Source: an uncultured Gammaproteobacteria bacterium
Lineage (GTDB): Bacteria > Pseudomonadota > Gammaproteobacteria > Steroidobacterales > XN24
Assembly (NCBI GenBank): GCA_937924335.1
Contig: CALDWW010000010.1
Location: 1 to 64,000 of the forward strand
Direction: 5' to 3'
DNA length: 64,000 bases
The notes beneath the pieces were generated by a model. That model was not told the DNA's origin, made no database searches, and worked only from the letters and a program-made list of their open reading frames with translations. The stretch's first letter is position 1. Every line of letters starts with the position of its first letter. Made by a program: the position numbers and the translations under genes. Positions 40,652-50,584 of this stretch are shown in pieces.

Positions 40652-40790
40652 GGCCTGGCTCCGGTTTTGGCGCGGATGGTATCACAGCGGACGTTTGGCA
40701 CGAGGCGGCACCCGGCCGCCTCCACGGCTCTCCATGGGCTAGAATCGGCGCACCCGGCGGACGACAGGAGTCCGCCGCAACCGGAACATC

Positions 40791-41717
40791 ATGGCCGACC
40801 AACCTGCCCCTCTGTATCGCTTCCTCGCACCCCGCAACTGGCTCACCTGGCTGGGTCTCGGGTTGCTCCGGGTCGTGGTCATGTTGCCCCACCGCTCGCG
40901 GATGACGGTCGGGCGCACCCTCGGACGACTGGCCTTCCGGATTGCCGGCAGGCGTCGACGCATCGCGGTGAGGAACCTGCAGATATGCTTTCCGCAGCTG
41001 ACCCCGGAGGAGCGACAGGCGCTCCTGCGGCGTCACTTCGAGTCGCTTGGCATGGGCCTCGTGGAGACAGGTGTCTGCTGGTGGGTGCCGGACGCCAGGA
41101 TCCGTCCTCTGCTGGAGGTCGAGGGACGAGACCACCTGGATGCCGCACTGGCCCGCGGCAAAGGGGTGCTGATGCTGACCGGGCACTTCAACCCCGTGGA
41201 TCTGGGTGGCAGATTCCTCACGATGCTGGCTCCGGTGACGGCTTTATATCGGCCCCATGAAAACCTGCTGCTGAATGAGATCATGCGCAGAGGCAGGGAG
41301 GCGTCCGCGAAACGTGCGGTCTCCAAGCACGACGTGCGCGGCCTGGTCGGCGCACTGCGTTCGAACCACGCGATCTGGTACGCGCCCGACCAGAACTATC
41401 GAGGCAAGTACGGCATCGTCGTACCCTTTTTCTCGACACCCGCCGCGACCAATTCGGCCACCTCCCGCATCGCCCGCATCTCGGGCGCCGCGGTCGTGCC
41501 ATTCTTCCCGGAGCGGCGAGAGGACGGCAGCGGATATCGGTTGATCATCCGTCCGGCCCTGGATGATTTCCCGTCCGACGACCCGATCACCGACACGCTG
41601 CGGATCAACGCACTGCTGGAGCAACGTGTCAGGGAGACACCTGCGGACTACCTGTGGATTCACCGCCGCTTCAAACCGGCGGAAGCCGGCCAGCCGGATC
41701 CCTACGCCGACATCTGA
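40791..41717 (+). CDS. LpxL/HtrB-type lipid A acyltransferase
   Basis: 308 aa with an N-terminal membrane helix (LTWLGLGLLRVVVML). The H-x4-D catalytic motif is in LTGHFNPVDLG and WYAPDQNYRG marks the second acyltransferase block; it transfers a secondary acyl chain to Kdo-lipid A. Whether it adds laurate, myristate or another chain is not clear, so no gene symbol is assigned. It is divergent from hldE, and its last 16 bases overlap kdkA. Confidence 0.88.
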   Translation: MADQPAPLYRFLAPRNWLTWLGLGLLRVVVMLPHRSRMTVGRTLGRLAFRIAGRRRRIAVRNLQICFPQLTPEERQALLRRHFESLGMGLVETGVCWWVPDARIRPLLEVEGRDHLDAALARGKGVLMLTGHFNPVDLGGRFLTMLAPVTALYRPHENLLLNEIMRRGREASAKRAVSKHDVRGLVGALRSNHAIWYAPDQNYRGKYGIVVPFFSTPAATNSATSRIARISGAAVVPFFPERREDGSGYRLIIRPALDDFPSDDPITDTLRINALLEQRVRETPADYLWIHRRFKPAEAGQPDPYADI

Positions 41718-42448
41718 CTGTAGCCTTCCAGGAAAGACAGCCAGTTGATCTGGGCGAACTGCGTCGCGGGGTTTTGCGTTGAGATTTTGCGTAACGACCG
41801 CAGGAAACGGTCCAGGTTCGCCTGCTTCCATGAACCCGGGGCGCGCAGGCGTCCCCGATCGAAGTCCAGCAACCAGGGCGCCCCTTCTGCGTCGAGCAGT
41901 AGATTATGAGCTGTCAGGTCCGCATGCCACACACCGGCATCATGAAAACGCCTGACGCAGGCACCCAGCCCCCTCCACACGGCCTCGTCCAACGGACGCT
42001 CCTGCAGGTGCTCAGCCAGCGGCCGGGCCGTCTCTATTCTGCGGGTGATTATCGAGGCCGTATAGCTCAGGCCGGTGCGACGAAATGCTGCCGCCACAGG
42101 TCGCGGAACCGGCAGTCCGGTTTCGAACAGCCGACTGATCAGTCTCCATTCGCGGATGGAGCGGACTCTCGTGGATCCCTGCCAGACATAGCGATCACGC
42201 GAAAAGCGTCTCGCCAGCCCGCCACGGAGGTAGTGTCGGATCGCCCACTGCTCACCGTTGGCGCTGACAAATGCAACGGCACCTCTGCCACCGGCCGCCG
42301 ACGTCAGGAGACGTCCCTGTCGCTGCCAGTATCCGGCGCTGAAGTGCTCGGCCGTCCAAGCCTGGTCGATGCCGGCATCGGCAAGGATCTCGACCGGACC
42401 GACGCTGATGTGGCGCTCTTGCATCGTGTTCGGGAATTGCTCACCCAC
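41702..42448 (-). CDS. kdkA: 3-deoxy-D-manno-octulosonic acid kinase
   Basis: Phosphorylates Kdo of lipid A at position 4. 248 aa with the protein-kinase-like catalytic loop VWHADLTAHNLLLD and DFDRGRLR (Mg-binding Asp). The GTG start at 42448 is used; an ATG at 42424 (MQERHISV) is possible and neither has a convincing ribosome site. It ends a minus-strand run with waaF and a glycosyltransferase gene. Confidence 0.9.
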   Translation of the reverse strand: MGEQFPNTMQERHISVGPVEILADAGIDQAWTAEHFSAGYWQRQGRLLTSAAGGRGAVAFVSANGEQWAIRHYLRGGLARRFSRDRYVWQGSTRVRSIREWRLISRLFETGLPVPRPVAAAFRRTGLSYTASIITRRIETARPLAEHLQERPLDEAVWRGLGACVRRFHDAGVWHADLTAHNLLLDAEGAPWLLDFDRGRLRAPGSWKQANLDRFLRSLRKISTQNPATQFAQINWLSFLEGYSQMSA

Positions 42449-42537
42449 CGTCCGGGACGGCGAGCCGGGAGCAGCAGTGTATCACTGGCGGCCACAGCCC
42501 CCGCGTCGATCGCGGCCCTGAACAGGCTGCCGCGGGC

Positions 42538-43542
42538 TCACACCGCGACGAGTGCATCAACGACTCGTTGCGGAGAGATCTCTCTCAGGCAACGGAGATG
42601 ACCCAGGGGACACTCCCGCTCACGGCAGGGGCTACACTCCAGCCCCAGGTACAGCGTCTGTCCGCGATCGGTCAGTGGCGGCGCGAACACCGGGCTCGTG
42701 GACCCATAGAGGGCGACGACCCGGCAGCCGACCGCCGCAGCAACATGCATCAGTCCGGAGTCGTTGGCGACGGCCTGCTCGGCCAAGCCGAGGAGATCGA
42801 CGGCGTCCAGCAGCCGGGTCTGCCCGCAGAGATTGATGGCGGCGCCGTCTGAGCCCTCTGCGATCTCGCGGCCTGCCTGGGCGTCGCGGTCTGAACCGAG
42901 AACCCAGACCTGGCAACCCCTTCCGCGCATCTCCCGGGCGACTGCTGCAAAACTCTCGGGCGGCCATTGTTTCGCGGGCCCGTACTCGGCACCCGGCATC
43001 ATCGCGAGAACCGGACGGTTACGGTCCAGATCCAGCCTGGCCAGCAGACGCGCCTGATTGTCACCGTCAGTCTGCAACCTCGGGTGCGGCACCGCGGGTG
43101 GCGCGGAAGCATCAGCCGGCAATCCGAGCGCGACATAACGCTCTACGTTGCGTGTCAGCACGTTTTCGTCCAACGGCCGGATGTCGTTGAGCAGTCCGTA
43201 ACGCATCTCGCCTCGATAGCCGGTGCGGATAGGGATCCTCGCATGCAGCGGCACAAGAGCGGACTTGAACGATCTCGGTAGCACGATGGCGCGGCTGTAG
43301 GCTTTCTCTCTGAGCCTGTTGCCCAGGCGCCTGCGTGCCGACCAGCCCAGCTGGCCGTGCCCGATGGGCAGTTCGATAGCGTCGGAAACCTCCGGCATCC
43401 GGCGGGTCAGTGATACAGACCATGCAGGCGCGAGAACATCGGTCTGTGTGTCAGGCAGCTTCGCCAGAGTCAGGAACAGGCTCTGAGCCATTACCATATC
43501 GCCGACCCAGGCCGGACCGACAACCAGAATCCGCTCGCTCAC
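42538..43542 (-). CDS. waaF: ADP-heptose:LPS heptosyltransferase II
   Basis: 334 aa GT9 enzyme. The start ILVVGPAWVGDMVMAQSLF, the MMPGAEYGPAKQWPPESFA segment typical of WaaF, and NDSGLMHVAAA with the GT-B active His are present. It adds the second heptose to the inner core; a waaC gene is not in the window. Confidence 0.93.
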   Translation of the reverse strand: MSERILVVGPAWVGDMVMAQSLFLTLAKLPDTQTDVLAPAWSVSLTRRMPEVSDAIELPIGHGQLGWSARRRLGNRLREKAYSRAIVLPRSFKSALVPLHARIPIRTGYRGEMRYGLLNDIRPLDENVLTRNVERYVALGLPADASAPPAVPHPRLQTDGDNQARLLARLDLDRNRPVLAMMPGAEYGPAKQWPPESFAAVAREMRGRGCQVWVLGSDRDAQAGREIAEGSDGAAINLCGQTRLLDAVDLLGLAEQAVANDSGLMHVAAAVGCRVVALYGSTSPVFAPPLTDRGQTLYLGLECSPCRERECPLGHLRCLREISPQRVVDALVAV

Positions 43543-43569
43543 GGACGTCCCCCACGACCCGATAGCTGG

Positions 43570-44676
43570 TCACATATCATCAGAAGATGCACCGGAGGTC
43601 ATTTGCTCATAAAGCGTCAGATACGACTGCGCCATCCGCTCGGGGGAAAAGGCCTTCGCTTTTTCGAGATTGGCCCGGCTGATCCTCAGGCGCAGCTGCG
43701 GATCGGCCGCCAGTCGCAGCAGGGCCGTCTTCATCCCCTCGAGATCGCCGTACTCAATCAATATGCCGTTGCCGCCGTCTTCGACGATCTCCGGTATGCC
43801 GCCGACACGGGTCGCGACGATCGGCAGACCGAACTCCAGTGCGTCAAGCAGTATGGATCCGAGACCTTCGTGCCGCGACGGCAACAGGAACACGTCGAAC
43901 GCAGCCAGATAGTTACCGACGTCCTCGACCTGGCCTGTAAGGATCACGTTGGGCAGGTCCCGTGTCGCGTCTCGCAGCAGAGCTTCGTCGGGACCGCCGC
44001 CGACCAGCACAAATCGCATATCAGGGCGTGAGCCGGACAGCGCGCGGGCAACCTCAACGATCTGCATCTGCCCTTTTGCGGACGCGACCAGCGCAGCGAC
44101 GTGCCCGACGACAAAGTCTCCGCCCCAACTGTCCAGCAGGGCACGCTCAACCGTTCCGTCTGACGGCAGTCGGCTCGAGGCACTGGGGATGATCACGCAG
44201 GATAATGAGGGATCCAGCTGCTGAATGCTCGCCCGGATCGCCCTGCTCAGAGCGACGATCCCGGCGGACCTGCGATACAGCATCCGGTTGAACGGGTGCC
44301 GGCGTGGCCCTGTCTGCACGCGACGGGTCATCAGGTAGGGCACACCAGTGAGCAGGCTGTTCAGCCATGCGCTTCGCAGGCTCCGTCCCTCGTGGACATG
44401 GATCAGGTCGGGCCGACCGATCGCGCGGACCGCGCCCAGCGTGCCGGAGCACTCGCGCACCTCTACCCTGGACAGTCCGCGCAGTCGGGCGGCCAATGGC
44501 TCGCCGGCGCGAGCGACCACACGCTGCGCCCAGCCCGACCCGGCCAGCGCCCGCACGAGGAGCTCGGTCTGGCGCTCCCCACCACGAAATCCCCGTGCCA
44601 GATTCACGTGGCAGAGTGTCCGGCGAGCGGGAGTCTCTGTGGAAGCGACGCTCAACTGACGCGACTCGACGGCCAC
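43570..44676 (-). CDS. Family 4 glycosyltransferase, LPS-linked
   Basis: 368 aa GT-B enzyme with GTG start; no strong ribosome site is seen. The N-terminal RGFRGGERQTELLVRAL resembles acceptor loops of LPS enzymes. The GT4 donor signature FDVFLLPSRHEGLGSILLDALEFGLPIVAT carries the E-x7-E pair. It lies 27 bases before waaF, so a role in core oligosaccharide extension is likely. The sugar cannot be named. Confidence 0.88.
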   Translation of the reverse strand: MAVESRQLSVASTETPARRTLCHVNLARGFRGGERQTELLVRALAGSGWAQRVVARAGEPLAARLRGLSRVEVRECSGTLGAVRAIGRPDLIHVHEGRSLRSAWLNSLLTGVPYLMTRRVQTGPRRHPFNRMLYRRSAGIVALSRAIRASIQQLDPSLSCVIIPSASSRLPSDGTVERALLDSWGGDFVVGHVAALVASAKGQMQIVEVARALSGSRPDMRFVLVGGGPDEALLRDATRDLPNVILTGQVEDVGNYLAAFDVFLLPSRHEGLGSILLDALEFGLPIVATRVGGIPEIVEDGGNGILIEYGDLEGMKTALLRLAADPQLRLRISRANLEKAKAFSPERMAQSYLTLYEQMTSGASSDDM

Positions 44677-44709
44677 GCACGCCGGGCCAGCGGCGCCGGG
44701 CGCATGCGC

Positions 44710-44916
44710 TCAGCTCTGATTCGCGTCTGTGAGAGTGAAGGTCGCGCCACAGTATGGGCAGGTAGCGGACCCGGTCGTCTCGATCGGAAGATAGACTCGC
44801 GGATGCGAATTCCACAGGGTCATCCCGGGCGTGGGACAACTCAGCGGCAGCTGCTCGCGCGTGACCTCGTAGTGGTCTTCGGCGTTGGCCTGGATTCTTT
44901 CCTGTTGCGAAGACAT
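44710..44916 (-). CDS. Small zinc-finger (zf-CHCC) protein
   Basis: 68 aa. The pattern LPLSCPTPG-x2-LW-x-SHPRVYLPIE then TCPYCGATF has the Cys/His ligands of the CHCC zinc finger family, related to the zinc domain of the NDUFS6 subunit. GGAG precedes the ATG. It stands between glnE (51 bases) and the glycosyltransferase gene (33 bases), a neighbourhood also found in pseudomonads. Function unknown. Confidence 0.88.
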   Translation of the reverse strand: MSSQQERIQANAEDHYEVTREQLPLSCPTPGMTLWNSHPRVYLPIETTGSATCPYCGATFTLTDANQS

Positions 44917-44967
44917 CAGCTCCGTCCTCTTCGGAATGTCGCGGGAAAGTATATCAGCGCCGCGTTG

Positions 44968-47868
44968 TCAGCTTCCGAATTCGCTCTCCCAGACAGCCGC
45001 TACGCGCTCGCGCTGATCCGCGAATTCGGCATCGGACACGCGAGCCGGCTGGTCCTCCAGAGCCAGCCGGTGAATGCGTGCCCGGTAGTCGAGATAGGCG
45101 GCTTTCAGCTCCGCGGCAAGGTCCGGCGCCATGATGCCCACGTCTACCAGACTCTCCAGCTGTCGGACGTTGTCCGGATAAGTCACGAGCACGGGGTGTT
45201 CCGATGCGTTCAGCAACACCAGGTACTGAACCAGAAACTCGATGTCCGCAATCCCGCCGCGGTCCTGTTTGATGTCGAATCGGGCTGGTTCGCGACTACC
45301 CAGCTCAGCGCGCATTTTCTCACGCATCTCGGCCACTTCCTGCCGCAGGGTGTCCTTGCGTACGGCAGTACACAGCAGATCGCGGCGCATCGTCTCGAAT
45401 CCGGCGCGCACCGCGGGGGTGCCGGCGACTGCGCGCGCTCTGAGCAACGCCTGGTGTTCCCAGGTCCAGGCCTCACTCCGTTGATAGCGGTCAAAAGCAT
45501 CCAGGCTGGTGACCAGCAAGCCACCCTTACCGCTGGGTCGCAGACGTGTGTCGACTTCATAGAGCAGTCCGGAGCTTGTCTGGGTCGTCAACAGATGCAC
45601 GAGCCTGCGGGTCAGGCGTCCGTAGAACAATCCATTGTCCAGTGAAGTGGGGCCCTCCGTCACTTGTTCATCACCTTCCGAATCGTGGATGAACACCAGG
45701 TCCAGGTCCGAGCTGTAACCCAGCTCCAGCCCCCCCAGCTTGCCGTACCCGACGATAGCGAATCCGGACTCACGGCGTCCGCTGCCGCGGCCGCATTGCG
45801 GCCGCCCGTAACGAGCATGCATCTGTTGGGAAGCCAGCTGCAGGCACGAGTCGAGCACCGTCTCGGCGATCTCCGTCAGGCGATCGCTGACTTTCATCAG
45901 CGGCAGCTTGGACGAAAGGTCGGCTACCGCGACCAGGAAAACCGCGCTGCGCTGGAACTGCTTGAGTACTTCCAGCTGGGACTCCAGGTCATCCGGACCC
46001 ACCGTGGACAGGCGTCGACGGAGGTCCGCCCCCAGAGTTTCCCTGACCGGCAGTCTCTCAAAGACACGGGGGTCGATGAGCTCGTCGAGCAGCAACGGAT
46101 GAGTAGCGATCTGGCGTGCCAGGAATTCGCTCCGCGAACAGAGCCGTGTCAGGTGTTTCAGGACACCCGGATTCTCGTTCAACAGGGCGAAATAGGCGGA
46201 GCGCCGACCGACGGACTCGAGTATGCCGGCCAGCCGCTCCAGCGTAACCTCGGGATTCCGATGCTGACCGGATTCACGGATCAGCGCCGGTACCAGAGCA
46301 TCCAGTCTTTGCCGCCCGCTCTCGTCCAGGCGGCGTGCGAATCCCGCCGACCGGAGGTGGTCGAGGGCGGCTACGGTTCTGTCCACATCGGTGTAACCGC
46401 AACTGCCGAGGACCTGCTCGCTGTTGTCGCTGGCCACGGCGCCACTCCAGAGGCCGGCGACCCGGTCCGACATCTCGCTGACGGGCGCCCCTTGCGAGCC
46501 CTCCAGTTGCACCAGGAAGTGCTCCCGGACCCTGCCGCGATGCAGGTCAATATCGGCCGAGCAGCTATGCCAGTCCCGGTAACCCAGCGAGTAGGCGAGC
46601 CGAACACGCTCCTCATCTGAAGCGGGCAATCGATGGGTCTGCCGGTCCTGCCACTGCTGCAGCCGGTTCTCGAGCCTGCGCATGAACGCATAGGCGGCCA
46701 GCAGATCGTCGACCACGGTGTCGGCCAGCAGGCGACCGCCTCGCAGTCTTGGCAGCACCCGCATCAGACTGGCCGATCTCAGTTCCTTGATCGACCCGCC
46801 TCGAAGGATCTGCAACGACTGCACGATGAACTCGATCTCGCGGATGCCGCCCGGGCCACGCTTGATATCGTCCCGCAGGTCCCCTTCCGCGCTTTCGGTC
46901 TCGATCAGGCGCTTGATCTCTCTTAGCGACTCATAGACCCCGTAGTCTAGATAGCGTCGATAGACAAAAGGCCTCAACAGCTCGCTGTAGAGGCCCATAC
47001 CGGGGCGATGCCCGGTGACGGGTCGCGCCTTCACGTAGGCATAGCGTTCCCAGGCCCGCCCATGCCGCTGGAGATAGTCCTCGAGCGCTGCCGTGCTGAC
47101 AGCCAGCGGGCCGCTGTCACCGAAGGGCCTCAGACGCATGTCGACACGGAACACGAAGCCGTCCTCGGTCACCTCGTCAAGCAACCGGATGACGCGCTGC
47201 CCCAGGCGTATGAAGAATTGCTCCCGGCTGATCTGTCGCGGCCCGGGCGTGGTGTCACCGTTCTCGAACAGGAACACGAGATCCACGTCCGAGGAGTAAT
47301 TCAACTCCCTGCCACCGAGCTTACCCATCGCCAGGACGATCAGGCCGACTGGCCGGCCCTCGGTATCCAGTGGCTGCCCATGAGCCTCCTCCAGCTGTCT
47401 CCGGGCAATGTCGACTGCCGCTGAGATGCACACATCGGCCAGCTCGCTCAGATGCCCGAGTGTCTCGTCGAGGCTGGCCCAACCCGCCAGGTCGCGCCAG
47501 GCAATACGGATCATCTGACGCCTGCGGAAAACGCGCAGCGCCTGCATCCCCTCCGTGTCGCCAGTCTCCGGCGTTAGCTCCGACGCCAGTTGCCCCGCAA
47601 GCGTGGAAGCACTCCATGCCGACTGCAGCCCGGCCTCCCCCAGCAGGAACCCCAGGTCAGCCGGGTAGCGGAGCAATCCGTTGCGCACGAACTCGCTGCA
47701 GGTCCAGACTCTGGCGAGGGATCCGAAGACCTTTGGGTTAGCGGACAGATCGGCCACCTTGTCCGGATTCGCGTCGACGAAGCGATCCCAGTGCTCGCGA
47801 AAGACCGCCCTGAAAACGTCTGGCAGTCCGTTGTCTGCTTCCATGTCGGTCTCGGGAGAATCAGTCAT
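44968..47868 (-). CDS. glnE: Bifunctional glutamine synthetase adenylyltransferase / deadenylase
   Basis: 966 aa, the usual length. Two nucleotidyltransferase domains are visible: the N-terminal deadenylylase motif MGKLGGRELNYSSDVDLVF and the C-terminal adenylylase YGKLGGLELGYSSDLDLVF. Each keeps the D-x-D metal pair. It controls glutamine synthetase by adding or removing AMP in response to PII (glnB) state. The next genes are an LPS-type glycosyltransferase and waaF, a neighbourhood seen in other gammaproteobacteria. Confidence 0.97.
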   Translation of the reverse strand: MTDSPETDMEADNGLPDVFRAVFREHWDRFVDANPDKVADLSANPKVFGSLARVWTCSEFVRNGLLRYPADLGFLLGEAGLQSAWSASTLAGQLASELTPETGDTEGMQALRVFRRRQMIRIAWRDLAGWASLDETLGHLSELADVCISAAVDIARRQLEEAHGQPLDTEGRPVGLIVLAMGKLGGRELNYSSDVDLVFLFENGDTTPGPRQISREQFFIRLGQRVIRLLDEVTEDGFVFRVDMRLRPFGDSGPLAVSTAALEDYLQRHGRAWERYAYVKARPVTGHRPGMGLYSELLRPFVYRRYLDYGVYESLREIKRLIETESAEGDLRDDIKRGPGGIREIEFIVQSLQILRGGSIKELRSASLMRVLPRLRGGRLLADTVVDDLLAAYAFMRRLENRLQQWQDRQTHRLPASDEERVRLAYSLGYRDWHSCSADIDLHRGRVREHFLVQLEGSQGAPVSEMSDRVAGLWSGAVASDNSEQVLGSCGYTDVDRTVAALDHLRSAGFARRLDESGRQRLDALVPALIRESGQHRNPEVTLERLAGILESVGRRSAYFALLNENPGVLKHLTRLCSRSEFLARQIATHPLLLDELIDPRVFERLPVRETLGADLRRRLSTVGPDDLESQLEVLKQFQRSAVFLVAVADLSSKLPLMKVSDRLTEIAETVLDSCLQLASQQMHARYGRPQCGRGSGRRESGFAIVGYGKLGGLELGYSSDLDLVFIHDSEGDEQVTEGPTSLDNGLFYGRLTRRLVHLLTTQTSSGLLYEVDTRLRPSGKGGLLVTSLDAFDRYQRSEAWTWEHQALLRARAVAGTPAVRAGFETMRRDLLCTAVRKDTLRQEVAEMREKMRAELGSREPARFDIKQDRGGIADIEFLVQYLVLLNASEHPVLVTYPDNVRQLESLVDVGIMAPDLAAELKAAYLDYRARIHRLALEDQPARVSDAEFADQRERVAAVWESEFGS

Positions 47869-47956
47869 CAGGGATACAACGGCCGGGTACCGTCTGGAAA
47901 AGTAGCACGCCCGCGCCGGCGATTCGCCCTGAATCCGGTTTCACGGATTGCGGGGC

Positions 47957-47990
47957 AAAAAAAACAAGCCCCGCCTGAAGCGGGGCTTGT
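47957..47990 (-). terminator. Rho-independent terminator of groES-groEL
   Basis: An 11-bp perfect stem (47964-47974 with 47980-47990) and loop of five, followed on the minus strand by a run of T (47957-47963). It is placed 42 bases after the groEL stop and separates it from glnE. Confidence 0.92.
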
Positions 47991-48032
47991 CTGGTCGAGA
48001 ACGACCGGAAGCGTCGTAACGCCCGGGGCGTC

Positions 48033-49712
<1,680 letters not shown>

Positions 49713-49738
49713 TTATGGGGTAAGTGGCACAAGAGCTA

Positions 49739-50029
49739 TCAGCTCTCGATCACGGCCATCACGTCGTCTTCGCGCATGACCAGGAGTTCATCACCCTCGA
49801 CCTTGACCTCGGTACCGCTGTACTTGCCGAACAGCACCTTGTCGCCGGCCTTCAGGTCGAGCGGTCTGATCTCGCCATTCTCCAGGAGCTTGCCCTTGCC
49901 TACGGCGACGACCTGGCCCTTGATGGGCTTTTCGGTTGCCGTATCGGGAATCACGATGCCACCGGGGGAGGTACGCTCCTCCTCCATCCGCTTGATCACG
50001 ACACGATCGTGAAGAGGACGAATGTTCAT
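49739..50029 (-). CDS. groES: Co-chaperonin GroES
   Basis: 96 aa. [18 protein letters not shown] and the mobile-loop segment [15 protein letters not shown], with [24 protein letters not shown], are family standard. It is first gene of the groES-groEL operon, preceded by a CIRCE-like operator and a strong promoter. Confidence 0.99.
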   Translation of the reverse strand: MNIRPLHDRVVIKRMEEERTSPGGIVIPDTATEKPIKGQVVAVGKGKLLENGEIRPLDLKAGDKVLFGKYSGTEVKVEGDELLVMREDDVMAVIES

Positions 50030-50096
50030 TTAATCTATCTCCTTGATTTGTAGTTCTATTCGGGAAGAACCAGCCCGCAATATGGGTCGACGAGCA

Positions 50097-50123
50097 TTAG
50101 CACTCGCCTCCAGGGACTGCTAA
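50097..50123. promoter_or_regulatory. CIRCE-type operator (HrcA binding site)
   Basis: The plus strand reads TTAGCACTC, nine bases, GACTGCTAA, which is the consensus inverted repeat TTAGCACTC-N9-GAGTGCTAA with one mismatch. Its edge overlaps the groES -10, the position where HrcA can block RNA polymerase. No hrcA gene is in the window, so the regulator is inferred. Confidence 0.87.
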
Positions 50124-50150
50124 TAATAGGGGCGGTTTCCCAAGAGTCAA
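50123..50150 (-). promoter_or_regulatory. groES promoter: sigma-70 with overlapping heat-shock-like elements
   Basis: On the minus strand TTGACT (50145-50150), a 16-base spacer and TATTAT (50123-50128). The same stretch also reads CCTTGAC ... CCCCTATTA, close to the sigma-32 pattern (CTTGAA, CCCCATnT) with 13-14 bases between. Sigma-32 use is inference. Confidence 0.7.
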
Positions 50151-50244
50151 GGGTCCAGGAGATGCTTTTTTGACTCCCTCGCCCACGCCGCTATCCTTGA
50201 CCACCCGCGCTCTTTGGCCCCTCCGCCGACTGACTGTTAAGCCA

Positions 50245-50583
50245 ATGAAAAATAATGTAATGCTGGCGTTCTCAACCTGCCCCGACCCGGAGGTGGGGCG
50301 CGAACTGGCCAGAGGACTGGTCGAATCCGGGCTGGCCGCGTGTGTCAACATAGTGCCGGGGGTAAGCTCCGTGTACCGCTGGAACGGCGCTGTTCATGAG
50401 GATGCCGAGTGCCTGATGATCGCCAAGACGACAGCTTCAGGGTTCGGGCCGCTGCGCGACTGGCTCCGGACGCACCATCCTTACGAACTTCCCGAGGTGA
50501 TCACGGTCTCTGTTAGCGACGGCCTGCCCGCCTACCTGCGCTGGGTCGAAGAGACCGTGACCGTCCGATCTCAGGAAGTATGA
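50245..50583 (+). CDS. cutA: CutA1 family divalent-ion tolerance protein
   Basis: 112 aa from the ATG giving MKNNVMLAFSTCPDPEV. The family sequence AACVNIVPGVSSVYRWNGAVHEDAECLMIAKTT and HPYELPEVITVSVSDGLPAYLRWVEETV is textbook. It forms a stable trimer and is called a copper-tolerance protein, though its role is unclear. The dsbD start follows after one base. Confidence 0.95.
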   Translation: MKNNVMLAFSTCPDPEVGRELARGLVESGLAACVNIVPGVSSVYRWNGAVHEDAECLMIAKTTASGFGPLRDWLRTHHPYELPEVITVSVSDGLPAYLRWVEETVTVRSQEV

Positions 50584-50584
50584 A

